The position numbers and the translations under genes were made by a program. This document shows positions 57,101-64,000 of a DNA stretch of 64,000 nucleotides, one piece after another. Position 1 is the first letter of the stretch, and each line of letters begins with the position of its first letter. The notes below the pieces were generated by a model, which searched no databases, had not been told where the DNA came from, and saw nothing but the letters and a program-made list of their open reading frames with translations. This DNA comes from Bin80 sp026708685 (GTDB lineage Bacteria; Bacteroidota; Rhodothermia; Rhodothermales; Bin80), in assembly GCA_965200955.1 (NCBI GenBank), contig OZ241742.1, positions 1,860,001-1,924,000 of the forward strand, in the 5' to 3' direction.

Positions 57101-57763
57101 GCCTCGAAAATCTTCAACAGATAATTGCTGATTACGCGCCCGGCGAATTAATTCATTGTAGGTACCAAGATATTGAGCAAAGTTTAACCGATCTGCTTCT
57201 TTGATATTGGGCACGATTAGAGAACGTCGCCCTCTCCGTTCAAGATCAATGGCAAGTCCAAAATTGATATGAGAGGGGCGAATGTGCTGTGGCTGGCTTC
57301 CCTTGCGGGCAAACGTGCTAAACATACTCGGAAACGATTTCAGGGCCTGAACAATTCCATAAGCAATGATATGAGTATAGGAAACCTTGAGTGCTCCAAT
57401 TCCACGTTGGTACTGGTTGAGAAGATTGCGATTTTCGGTGAGAAGTTTGACGGGCAGTGTACGAACAGAGGTTGCAGTTGGAATCTGAAGGCTGGCCTCC
57501 ATGTTCTCTACGATCGCCGCACTTGGACCACGAATCAATGCCACTTCTGCATCGGAGGGCAAGCCATTGCCCGATGCAACGGATGAATCTGCAAGTACAT
57601 CTTTTTGTGGCTGCTTCCTCGTCTCTACCGGAGTGAGAACGGTCTGCCCCGGGTCGTAGTCAACAAAAAAATCTCGCCAGCTTTCGCTGACACTTGATGG
57701 GTCATCCTGGAAGCGCTTAAACAGCTCTTCAACATAACCAGTATTAAATCCAAGTACACTCAC
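54134..57763 (-). CDS. kgd: Fused 2-oxoglutarate decarboxylase/dehydrogenase E1 with E2-type succinyltransferase domain
   Basis: A 1,209-residue TCA-cycle enzyme. The order is the SucA N-terminal segment (1-~45, 'VLGFNTGYVEELFKRFQDDP'), a linker, an E2 catalytic domain (~90-330) and the E1 thiamine-diphosphate dehydrogenase (~350-1209), with 'HGDAAFAGQGVVAETLN' and 'RGRLNILANI'. The E2 active-site motif reads 'DHRVIQGAESG', with Gln where bacterial E2 has Asp; actinobacterial Kgd shares this. It lacks its own lipoyl domain, so it would depend on another E2 for lipoyl. The start ATG is 57763. The IS256-like element lies ~170 bases upstream. Confidence 0.93.
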   Translation of the reverse strand: MSVLGFNTGYVEELFKRFQDDPSSVSESWRDFFVDYDPGQTVLTPVETRKQPQKDVLADSSVASGNGLPSDAEVALIRGPSAAIVENMEASLQIPTATSVRTLPVKLLTENRNLLNQYQRGIGALKVSYTHIIAYGIVQALKSFPSMFSTFARKGSQPQHIRPSHINFGLAIDLERRGRRSLIVPNIKEADRLNFAQYLGTYNELIRRARNQQLSVEDFRGTNVTLTNPGMIGTSLSVPRLMPHQGVIVGIGAIGYPPEYQAINAQSASQAGLSPIMTITSTYDHRVIQGAESGAFLAYIADLLQGKDDFFTQLFEDLNIPYPPFILRPDSTPRLGTSQKSSTEMNLVEKQAQVMVLIRVFRVLGHLQADINPLQNNWTYHPELDPAKYGLTVWDLDREFVTGGLGGKDILPLRDILNILRETYTRRIGVCYMHISSLIEKRWLQEKIEPLRNSDELTVDDQQRILLKLNKAEAFERFLHTRFIGHKRFSLEGGESIVPMLDVIVSDAAEQGAQEIYIGMAHRGRLNILANIIGKSYESIFSEFEGNLNPDTIYGSGDVKYHLGSQGVYETSNGANIQLTLASNPSHLESVSPIVEGMVRAKQDVLRDSSDADTQDVVDAVIPILIHGDAAFAGQGVVAETLNCSQLRGYHTGGTIHLVINNQIGFTTGPSEARSSTYATDVARLIEAPIFHVNGDDPEACVRVARLAFDYRQVFNKDVVVDMLCYRQHGHNEGDEPTYTNPVLYQKIKKKRSPRKLYTESLLNRGAMTPDEAEKMLDDFRGQLQDAFDRTSNLKEKDAAAILERFHNKSYESPPPVDTSVSRQQLEAVLEALLRTPENFNAHPKLMRQFERRNQKLYSSGKIDWAFAEALAFGSLLQEGTTVRLSGQDSRRATFSQRHAVIYDQVTNDEYIPLNHISSDQAKLYIYDSLLSEFAVAAFEYGYSVENSQALVIWEAQFGDFANGAQIVFDQFLSSAEEKWGQTSGLVALLPHGYEGQGPEHSSARLERFLQLCAEGNMIVCNLSTPANYFHALRQQVIRDVKKPLVLMTPKSLLRHPKAISSPKELLDGTFLPVIGASKDPEKVTRIVICSGKIYYDLLAELEKHSEKQELTALIRLEQYYPWPQSLLHDEFQQYNKDVEICWAQEEPANMGAWTYARPLLKSSLRSAGFGQDPYIQYAGRQPGASPATGSSMVHELEQEEVVLSALLL

Positions 57764-57890
57764 TTTCTTTTGTGGTTTGATGGAGAAATGATGTGTGAAA
57801 GATAAGAACCATGCGGCAAAGTAGTATCCAGCCCTAACTGTAAGGGCTTGTACTCACCCCATCGCTCAAATGCTCATCATCTACGTGATT

Positions 57891-57931
57891 ATTGCTACCA
57901 TATTGCACCGATGGAGTGATATGGTAGCAAT
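57891..57931. promoter_or_regulatory. Perfect 13-base inverted repeat upstream of kgd
   Basis: ATTGCTACCATAT (57891-57903) and ATATGGTAGCAAT (57919-57931) are perfect complements with a 15-base spacer. It lies ~130 bases upstream of kgd and ends 5 bases before the IS256-like element. It has no T run. It could be a regulator site or a structure favoured for insertion. Confidence 0.45.
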
Positions 57932-57936
57932 CAATT

Positions 57937-57966
57937 GAGGGGATGTCCGAAAATTAGTTGATGTTC
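57937..57966 (+). repeat. Left terminal inverted repeat of the IS256-like element
   Basis: Thirty bases starting GAGGGGATGTCCG, matching the right end (60510-60539) with one difference. Confidence 0.88.
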
Positions 57967-58025
57967 AAATCTATAGGAACCGTCTACTGGTATCCTAATC
58001 CCTTCCATCCTATGAACATTGACCA

Positions 58026-59051
58026 ATGCTATTCCCTGAAGATTTTGGACAGTTACAGCAGACCTTAGACGAAGCTGGGGTCTCTGGGCACCAGTTACGT
58101 GTGTCTCTGTTACGCCATTGCAGTGACTTGATCCAGCACCTCACCCACGATCTGGGGGTTCCCACACCTCTTGACCCTACTTCTGATACTGCTCAAGAAC
58201 CCAGTCATGCAGATTCAGAAGAAGAGACATCAACAGCGTCCTTGTCGTCGCCGAGTTTCCCCGAATATGGGAATGAAGCCGATCTCCATCGAGTTCGTAT
58301 GGAGGCGTTGGATGTCTTTGATCACCGCCGTCTTGACGAAGAGACCTATGCCGTGTTGTGGATGGATGTGCTTCGCGTCTGGGGTGCACCCTTTTTACTG
58401 TGTATGGGCTCTACGTTGGAAGGCGATCGGCGTATGTTAGGATTTGAGCAGGCCTCCGCACAGAACATCGCCCGCGTGACGCATTTGTTTGAGTCGCTTC
58501 TCCATCGTGGATTATCGCTTGACGATGGATTGCTTTGTATCACCCCCGTCACCGTCACTCTGGATCAGGTGTTAATGGAACTCGGGGGGGAGCACATTCG
58601 CCTGCAGCATTGCCATCTGCACAAGCGTGAACGGATCGTAAGTGTTCTCACCGAAGACCAACAAACCCAGATGCGGGGGCAGCTCAACCGTGCCTTCTCC
58701 ATTCCTGATGCCAAACAAGCACGGGAGGCACTCTTGCAGATTCATGACCGTCTACTGCGATGGAATCGTTCGGCTGCTCAGCGTCTGTTCAAGGATCTGG
58801 ATGTATGTCTGACCCTGCATCAGACCGGACTGTATGAGCAATTGAGTCGCAGTCTGTGCACGACGCATTGTGTCACCCATACCGTACAGTATATCAATCA
58901 GCGCCTACGAGACATCCGTCATTGGCTGCCTCCCCAGTCGCATCGTGCACAACTCGCACTGTTGCTTTTGGAACGCGAATCAAAGATGCATCGTCTCGCA
59001 CATGCTTCGTATCTTTCTTCTATGCAAACGTCTCTGTTTCCTTCCACATGA
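58026..59051 (+). CDS. Catalytically degenerate IS256-type transposase homologue
   Basis: A 341-residue protein that aligns, block by block, with the intact transposase downstream: 'DEETYAVLWMDVLRV' with 'GSETYVALMIDGKYM', 'RRMLGFEQASAQN' with 'KRVLGFAETTTEN', 'LQHCHLHKRERIV' with 'VQRCTWHKRENVL', and 'TVQYINQRLRDIRHW' with 'IIESINSELEANLK'. The first catalytic Asp is kept (Asp114), but the second position is Thr173 and the Glu is Gln288. The N-terminal ~90 residues are unrelated and acidic/Ser-rich. The frame is intact over 1 kb, so it appears to be maintained. It may modulate transposition, for example as a subunit or inhibitor (inference). Confidence 0.8.
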   Translation: MLFPEDFGQLQQTLDEAGVSGHQLRVSLLRHCSDLIQHLTHDLGVPTPLDPTSDTAQEPSHADSEEETSTASLSSPSFPEYGNEADLHRVRMEALDVFDHRRLDEETYAVLWMDVLRVWGAPFLLCMGSTLEGDRRMLGFEQASAQNIARVTHLFESLLHRGLSLDDGLLCITPVTVTLDQVLMELGGEHIRLQHCHLHKRERIVSVLTEDQQTQMRGQLNRAFSIPDAKQAREALLQIHDRLLRWNRSAAQRLFKDLDVCLTLHQTGLYEQLSRSLCTTHCVTHTVQYINQRLRDIRHWLPPQSHRAQLALLLLERESKMHRLAHASYLSSMQTSLFPST

Positions 59052-59079
59052 TGAATCACCTTAGACGTTTACCAGGAAG

Positions 59080-59110
59080 AACGACAAAACCTTATTGGTT
59101 TTGTCGTTTT
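59080..59110 (+). terminator. Intrinsic terminator between the two IS genes
   Basis: AACGACAAAACC and GGTTTTGTCGTT form a perfect 12-base stem with a 5-base loop, followed by TTTT. It lies between the degenerate homologue's stop and the transposase ATG, 38 bases upstream of that ATG. It would limit read-through into the transposase gene. Confidence 0.65.
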
Positions 59111-59148
59111 CATTCACCTTTTCATTCACCTTTTTATTTATCCCTTTG

Positions 59149-60522
59149 ATGAAAACAACCTATCGTAAAGGTCTCCCCGAACGAGACAATGGCTTTCTGG
59201 AGCTCTTTGAAGAAGAGCTGCTTGATGATGTAAATGCAGGGAAGTTAGTAGATGATTATGTCATGATGGCCCAAGAGATCCTTGCTCTGCTACTCATTGA
59301 CAATGAAGTGGAGCATTTATGTGGAGAACATGCAAAGCATGATGATGTGTATGAGGGGCGCTATAAACGGTGGGGATCCAACCCGGGCTCCATCAAGATT
59401 CAAGGGGAGCGACTGCCGATCAGGGTCCCCCGTGTCCGCGATATGGTGACCCAGAAAGAGGTTCCGCTCAAACGCTACCAGAAGTTGCGTAAACTGCCAT
59501 CAAAGCAACAAGAGCATTTGAGCAATCAGGTCTTCTATGGACTCACGCAACGCAATTATCGCAAAGTGGTCCGTACGTTCACCAATGGAATTGCTCCCTT
59601 CAAATCATCGGTCAGCGAGGAATTTATTGAGCAAAGTACGCGGGAGCTGGAAGCGTATGAACGGCGCCAGATCGGATCCGAAACGTATGTGGCCCTTATG
59701 ATTGACGGCAAGTATATGCGTGACCGGCAAATCTTACTCTGTGTGGGCATTACCGAAGAGGGTCAGAAGCGCGTTCTAGGGTTTGCCGAAACGACGACCG
59801 AAAATGCTGAGGCGGTAGAGGGGTTATTGTTGAATCTGATTGAACGTGGCTTACGCTATGCGAAGGGACTGCTGGTATGTATTGATGGGGCTAAAGGGCT
59901 TCGTAAGGCGGTAGAGGATGTCTTTGGAGAGTATGCACAGGTGCAACGTTGCACCTGGCACAAACGGGAGAATGTGCTGGGAAAAGTGAAGCACACGTCT
60001 CAACAGCGTATCAAAGCCAAGCTGAATGAAGCGTATAAGACCAAAGAGTATGACGAAGCCAAGCAGAAGTTGGAGACCCTGTGTGATACGCTGGACAAAG
60101 AAGGAGAAGGCTTGGCTGCCAATAGCTTGCGGGAAGGCTTGGAGGAGACACTGACGCTTCAGAAACTCGGAGTGGTAGAAGAACTGGGCAGGAGTTTCCA
60201 GACGACCAATATCATTGAGAGCATCAATAGTGAGCTTGAAGCGAACCTCAAGCGGATCAAACGCTGGGTGAACTCAAGCCAGTATCACCGATGGACTGCC
60301 ATGTCCATCATCAAGAGCGAGCAGAACTTCAACCCCATTGCTGGATCCAGTCATCTACCAATTCTGCAGAAAGCACTTCTGGAGCGGGTGCCCTCCATGG
60401 AAAAGCCACCCGACCAGAGGCATAATGAACACAAGATACCCCCGATGGATTCAATAGAATCTGTACATAGAGAGGAGATGAAGTCTCTCTCTAATCGGAT
60501 AAGAATTCCGAACGTCAACTAA
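59149..60522 (+). CDS. IS256/Mutator-family transposase
   Basis: A 457-residue transposase with the family DDE residues: Asp186 ('LMIDGKYM'), Asp246 ('VCIDGAKGLRKAV') and Glu357 ('NIIESINS'). It also has the family motif 'QRCTWHKREN', which lies between the second Asp and the Glu. ATG 59149 gives 'MKTTYRKGLPERDNG'; a longer in-frame start at 59095 lies within the terminator hairpin. The length is slightly above typical IS256. The protein should bind the 30-base ends and move the element by a copy-out mechanism. Confidence 0.93.
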   Translation: MKTTYRKGLPERDNGFLELFEEELLDDVNAGKLVDDYVMMAQEILALLLIDNEVEHLCGEHAKHDDVYEGRYKRWGSNPGSIKIQGERLPIRVPRVRDMVTQKEVPLKRYQKLRKLPSKQQEHLSNQVFYGLTQRNYRKVVRTFTNGIAPFKSSVSEEFIEQSTRELEAYERRQIGSETYVALMIDGKYMRDRQILLCVGITEEGQKRVLGFAETTTENAEAVEGLLLNLIERGLRYAKGLLVCIDGAKGLRKAVEDVFGEYAQVQRCTWHKRENVLGKVKHTSQQRIKAKLNEAYKTKEYDEAKQKLETLCDTLDKEGEGLAANSLREGLEETLTLQKLGVVEELGRSFQTTNIIESINSELEANLKRIKRWVNSSQYHRWTAMSIIKSEQNFNPIAGSSHLPILQKALLERVPSMEKPPDQRHNEHKIPPMDSIESVHREEMKSLSNRIRIPNVN

Positions 60523-60539
60523 TTTTCGGACATCCCCTC
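60510..60539 (-). repeat. Right terminal inverted repeat of the IS256-like element
   Basis: Complement of the left end with one difference (C for T at the 26th base from the end). Followed by AATTGATGC. Confidence 0.88.
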
Positions 60540-60872
60540 AATTGATGCAAACTATGATGATATCTCTTCAGAATGGTCTGATGGATTTATATCTTTTGGA
60601 AGATGCTGCAATGCGCCAGTCAATATGATGTTTTTTTGTAAGAGAATTTCCCCAAACCTACATGTTTTCGTAGAAACATCGCTCAGGAGTATATGAAGCG
60701 TACTATATGGGGTTGATAGGTAGGTTTTGTAAAAGGTCTAAATGATTCACAGTCATCAAACGATTGAGAACTCATTCCCCCAATGGGGGAGTACTTCCCT
60801 TAGATGAAACAAAATCAAATCCATATGGCTAATAATGCTTAGTGCTGGTTATGCTGAATAGTTAAATTTGAT
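60540..60872. other. Gene-free stretch right of the IS256-like element
   Basis: About 330 bases with no supported gene. It contains the former neighbour of the kgd upstream region before the IS inserted, and ends at the terminator of the epimerase operon. Confidence 0.4.
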
Positions 60873-60897
60873 AAAAAAAAACGGATGCCCCTGTTTT
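60873..60897 (-). terminator. Probable intrinsic terminator of the epimerase-rlmD operon
   Basis: On the minus strand, AAAAC-A-GG / GGCAT / CCGTTTT forms a short stem with one bulge, overlapping the epimerase stop codon and followed by nine T residues in all. Confidence 0.5.
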
Positions 60898-61867
60898 ATT
60901 TTATCCACCCCTGCTCCTGATACCAACGAATAGTTTCTTGAATTCCATCGGAGAGTGAAACCATAGATGTATATCCGAAGTCTTGATACGCCTTGTCAGA
61001 GGAACATAATTTGGTAGTATGGAGAATTTCGCGAGCCTTTTCGCGGTTGAGCGGAGGATACTGACCAAATAGACGGGCACCCAATTCGCTTAGGATTCCC
61101 AGAGGTAAGATCAACCGGCGTGGAAGGCGTATCAGGGTTGATTTTTTGTGGAGGGCAGATTCTGTTGCTTCGCGTAATGCCTCCCATGTGACGGTCACAT
61201 CGCTATTTCCAACGTAATACGTATGGCCAGTTGTTTGATCTGACTCGGTAGCATCAATAAGGCCTCGAACTAAATCTTCTACATACACCATGGAGAGACC
61301 AGCATCATGGTTTGGAACTACACAAATCCCACGTTTCATGGCTGAGAAAAACGTGAGTAAATCTAGATCTCGTGGGCCATAGACAACGGGAGGCCGGATA
61401 ATGACCATTGGGGGATCCATGTCTTGAAGCAATAGCTCCATGTCAAGTTTGCTCTGACCATACATGGAAATCGGATGGCACTCGGTAGATTCATCAGCGA
61501 TCAAAGTTCCAGTATCTCCTGCTACTGCAAGGCTACTCACAACACATACTTTAGATACGTTTGCTGAAGACGCATGCCGAATTAAATTTGCCGTTGATGT
61601 CACATTCGCATCATAGAATTCATCCCAATACTGAGCACGTGTCAAGGCACCTAAATGATACACATAGTCAACTCCTTGAAGTGCTGACTTGATGACGCTT
61701 GAATCATTGAGGGTACCTTGAATAGAGACGATATTCATCCCCATGAGCCATTTTGGGTAGGAACGTATCAGGCATCTGATTTCGGAGTATCCCCGCTTCA
61801 GTAAAGCTTCTACAAGGTGGCTTCCAACAAAGCCTGTACCACCGGTGACAAAGGCAGTCTTACTCAT
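60896..61867 (-). CDS. NAD(P)-dependent epimerase/reductase (extended SDR)
   Basis: A 323-residue extended short-chain dehydrogenase with 'VTGGTGFVGSHLVEALL' at the N-terminus, an active-site 'SMYGQSKLDME' (Tyr-x-x-x-Lys), and 'RPPVVYGPRD' and 'YYVGNSD' in the C-terminal half. This pattern fits dihydroflavonol-reductase-like or sterol-dehydrogenase-like enzymes rather than a specific sugar epimerase. The substrate is unknown. Its start overlaps the rlmD stop by four bases, so the two genes are coupled, although no functional link is known. Confidence 0.85.
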   Translation of the reverse strand: MSKTAFVTGGTGFVGSHLVEALLKRGYSEIRCLIRSYPKWLMGMNIVSIQGTLNDSSVIKSALQGVDYVYHLGALTRAQYWDEFYDANVTSTANLIRHASSANVSKVCVVSSLAVAGDTGTLIADESTECHPISMYGQSKLDMELLLQDMDPPMVIIRPPVVYGPRDLDLLTFFSAMKRGICVVPNHDAGLSMVYVEDLVRGLIDATESDQTTGHTYYVGNSDVTVTWEALREATESALHKKSTLIRLPRRLILPLGILSELGARLFGQYPPLNREKAREILHTTKLCSSDKAYQDFGYTSMVSLSDGIQETIRWYQEQGWIK

Positions 61868-63300
61868 GATCTCTTTTCAAGAAGGACAATATTCTCAATA
61901 TGATGCGTCTGTGGGAACAGGTCAATCGGCTGGGCAACAACGGGACGGTAGGTTTTGGAAAGAATCAGCAGATCCTTAGCCTGAGACTGCACATTACAAC
62001 TCACATAGACGATCTTTCGGGCAGGCAGGTTGGCAACCTGCTGTGCCACTTTTGGATGCATACCAGCTCGGGGAGGATCAACAATGACAATATCGGGGTT
62101 TCCATGCTCAGCAAAAAAATCGGGTCGGAGCAACTTGAGCATATCTCCGCCAATGAATGTACAGTTCTCAATTCCATTGAGAGCCGCATTATGGTTGGCA
62201 TTGTCAATAGCACCCTCAATCAGTTCAATGCCAGTGACATGTCTAGCATGCTTTGCAAGCGATAGCGCAATCGTTCCCGTACCACAATACAAATCATATA
62301 CATGATCGTCTGAAGTAATATTGGACAAATGTTCAACGGTTTCAACGAGTTTTTCCGCCTGCAGGGTATTGGTCTGAAAGAAGGCATCTGGAGCAATCTG
62401 AAATACAATATCGCCAATTTGATCGGTGAGATAGCCGGTGCCGTAGATGGTTTCTGTATGATCTCCAAAGGAAGTCTGTGCAGGCGTTGAGTTGATCGTA
62501 TTGACCACTGTCGTCACAAAGGGATACTTTTGTTGCAGGTAGGTTTTTAGATCATCATTACGATTGGTATCATGGTATGATGTGACGATATTGACCATAA
62601 AATCAGGAGAATGCCTAGATTCTCTGAGGACTAAATGTCGCAGGAAGCCTTCGTTCTTGCGCCAGTCCCATATGTCCCATGCAGATGCTTGCACAAAAGT
62701 GCGGATTCCATTGACGACCGAATGACTTCTCTCGCTATGTAGATGGCATTCATGAAGATCCAGGACTTTGGAAAAAATACCCGAAGGATGCAGGCCAAGA
62801 GCCATCAAAGTGTCAAATTTCTTCCCTGATGCAATTTCCTGCTGGGTAAGCCACCGATACCTAGAAAATGAAAACTCCATCTTGTTGCGGTAATGGTAGG
62901 GGTGGGGGGCAGGTATGGGTTCCAGGATCTTCAGATCGGAAAGATCTGCAACATGATGCATAGCTTCTTCAACCAGAGAGTATTTATCCACAAGTTGCCT
63001 TGAATAACGAACATGCTGCAGAGAACAGCCTCCACAATGATCAAAATATGTACAGCGAGGCACCACGCGATCCGAAGAAGATTCAAGAATATCGATTGGT
63101 TTCGCTTCAGCAAATTTTTTGCGTTTTTTGACAATGGCAGCACGTACGGATTCTTGCGGTAATGTACGAGGTACAAAGACGACCTGTCCATTGTGATAGG
63201 CAAGACATTTTCCTCGGTCAGCTACTTTTTCGATGGTGAGCGTGACCTCATCTCCACGACGAAGGGTAGTAGGAGGATGTTCTACGGAATTAGAAGGCAT
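61864..63300 (-). CDS. rlmD: 23S rRNA (uracil-C5)-methyltransferase, RlmD/RumA type
   Basis: A 478-residue enzyme methylating uridine in 23S rRNA (U1939 in E. coli). An N-terminal TRAM domain (~15-70) is followed by the iron-sulfur motif 'CTYFDHCGGCSLQH' with a further Cys in 'HECHLH', the SAM domain 'VYDLYCGTGTIALSLA', 'DPPRAGMHPKV' and the catalytic cysteine in 'YVSCNVQSQAKDL'. Related TrmA-family enzymes modify tRNA or U747, so the exact uridine is inferred from the iron-sulfur motif. ATG 63300 is preferred over an ATG two codons upstream; the 5' end overlaps the next gene's 3' end by 11 bases. Confidence 0.88.
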   Translation of the reverse strand: MPSNSVEHPPTTLRRGDEVTLTIEKVADRGKCLAYHNGQVVFVPRTLPQESVRAAIVKKRKKFAEAKPIDILESSSDRVVPRCTYFDHCGGCSLQHVRYSRQLVDKYSLVEEAMHHVADLSDLKILEPIPAPHPYHYRNKMEFSFSRYRWLTQQEIASGKKFDTLMALGLHPSGIFSKVLDLHECHLHSERSHSVVNGIRTFVQASAWDIWDWRKNEGFLRHLVLRESRHSPDFMVNIVTSYHDTNRNDDLKTYLQQKYPFVTTVVNTINSTPAQTSFGDHTETIYGTGYLTDQIGDIVFQIAPDAFFQTNTLQAEKLVETVEHLSNITSDDHVYDLYCGTGTIALSLAKHARHVTGIELIEGAIDNANHNAALNGIENCTFIGGDMLKLLRPDFFAEHGNPDIVIVDPPRAGMHPKVAQQVANLPARKIVYVSCNVQSQAKDLLILSKTYRPVVAQPIDLFPQTHHIENIVLLEKRS

Positions 63301-64000
63301 GACCAAGGCGAAGATATCCTACCCAATTTCTCAAACCATTCGGAAACAATTGTGCATCTGGCTTGGCAGGATCATATACTTTGACAGCCACATCTAAACG
63401 TGCAACGAGGTAAGCCCAAGAAGCTCTGAGTCCAATTCCCCACCCCACACCTATGTCCTTATAGAGATTTTGGATCACAAATCCCCCTGTAGGTTGGCCG
63501 GCCGTCGCTGATGCCAATCCTGGGTTACGAGGTCCAAACCATACATTTCCAGCATCAGTGAATGTTGCGAGAATCCAGTCAGCCTGTAATCGATCTCTGA
63601 CGATGGTCTGACGTAACTCAATGCTTGCTTCCAGTTTTATATCTCCGCCCAGTAGATTGGTTTCCCGTTGATTTGTCGTCAATTGACGGAAGCTTGTAGC
63701 ACCCGGTCCGAGTTCCCGCAGAGTCCAGCCCCGCACACTTGAAGCACCGCCACTGTAAAAGCGGTGTGTAAACGGCACAACAGTTGACTTTCCAATAGGG
63801 TGGGCCCAGCCACCAAGAATTTTGGTAGCCAATACGGTGTGGCTGCCAATCTTGGAATATCTCCGATAACTACTCACAAATCGTATATATTGATGATAGT
63901 TTGCCTGGGTGTCACTGCTCACGAATGAGAAAAGTCGTAGGCTTTGTTCTTCAACACCGGGAGTAAGGACGAATCGATCCAGTAAATAGGGAAGGGTTCC
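63290..64000 (-). CDS. BamA/TamA-like outer-membrane protein, C-terminal part (continues past window)
   Basis: The frame is open to the right edge, giving 236 residues of an Omp85-family barrel. It shows the lid-type motif 'YSGGASSVRGWTLRELGPG' and ends 'YLRLGHAF', with Phe at the C-terminus as expected of the barrel. It is a second Omp85-type gene in the window, distinct from the tamA-like gene at 40863-43055. The POTRA domains lie outside the window. It precedes rlmD and overlaps it, so they form a transcription unit. Confidence 0.85.
   Translation of the reverse strand, partial: GTLPYLLDRFVLTPGVEEQSLRLFSFVSSDTQANYHQYIRFVSSYRRYSKIGSHTVLATKILGGWAHPIGKSTVVPFTHRFYSGGASSVRGWTLRELGPGATSFRQLTTNQRETNLLGGDIKLEASIELRQTIVRDRLQADWILATFTDAGNVWFGPRNPGLASATAGQPTGGFVIQNLYKDIGVGWGIGLRASWAYLVARLDVAVKVYDPAKPDAQLFPNGLRNWVGYLRLGHAF

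Larger units (their letters stand above)
57937..60539 (+). mobile_element. IS256-like two-gene insertion element, 2.6 kb
   Basis: Terminal inverted repeats match at 29 of 30 bases: GAGGGGATGTCCGAAAATTA then GTTGATGTTC on the left, with a single T/C difference on the right. Both flanks read AATT, so similarity extends outwards as a palindrome and no clear 8-9 bp duplication, usual for IS256, is visible. Inside are a catalytically degenerate transposase homologue (58026-59051), an intrinsic-terminator hairpin and an intact Mutator/IS256-type transposase (59149-60522). Confidence 0.88.

Noticed and set aside
1..64000. tRNA genes, rRNA genes and CRISPR arrays
   Set aside because: Reading the gene-free stretches by eye gave no cloverleaf-like or GTTCRANNC-type candidates and no spaced short repeats. 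A covariance-model scan was not possible here.

Overview
The window most likely comes from a Gram-negative, carotenoid-producing, aerobic member of the Bacteroidota/Rhodothermota/Balneolota assemblage. The evidence is a TonB-dependent receptor paired with a DUF4249 lipoprotein, PorV-like outer-membrane proteins, type-IX-style C-terminal sorting domains, a TamA/TamB pair, a fused E2-E1 2-oxoglutarate decarboxylase/dehydrogenase, and weak or absent Shine-Dalgarno sequences with several TTG/GTG starts. This placement is inference; no rRNA gene is present. I recognised no tRNA gene and no CRISPR array.

Layout. 1-8.4 kb: end of an Ig-repeat surface protein, a DoxX-esterase fusion, an M20 amidohydrolase, a decayed AAA ATPase, argH and an AI-2E-family permease. 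8.4-16 kb: a YeaQ-like relic, a four-gene exported-protein operon (lipoprotein, beta-propeller, two outer-membrane proteins), an M50 membrane protease and an aminotransferase. 16.6-18.3 kb: a restriction-modification locus with an SfiI-like endonuclease and a frameshifted methyltransferase. 18.5-22.8 kb: carotenoid operon (cruF-like gene, fused crtE-crtB, crtI). 23-28.6 kb: a Fic AMPylase with two palindromic sites upstream, coaD-rsmD, and an NDUFA9-like reductase followed by an outer-membrane protein. 28.9-33.2 kb: a C5-cytosine methyltransferase overlapping a GHKL ATPase fused to a PD-(D/E)XK-like nuclease, with a divergent EcsC-family gene; this is the best candidate for a little-described defence system. 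33.5-38.6 kb: DUF4249 lipoprotein and a TonB-dependent receptor disrupted by a cleanly inserted 1.6-kb IS and by an older frameshift.

39.6-49.9 kb: clpX, tamA-like and tamB genes, a small membrane protein and a tgt that has lost most of its zinc ligands. 50.3-53.9 kb: a repeat-rich lipoprotein, a FadL-like barrel protein and rpsU. 54.1-57.8 kb: kgd. 57.9-60.5 kb: an IS256-like element carrying an active-looking transposase plus a paralogue lacking two catalytic residues. 60.9-64 kb: an epimerase, rlmD and a partial BamA-like protein.

A recurring theme is lesions in accessory genes (ATPase relic, YeaQ relic, methyltransferase frameshift, stop in the GHKL gene, receptor frameshift) beside intact housekeeping genes. 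Either the accessory genome is decaying or some single-base lesions are sequence errors. The IS insertion in the receptor is certainly real as assembled, because removing the IS and one 4-bp target copy restores the reading frame.
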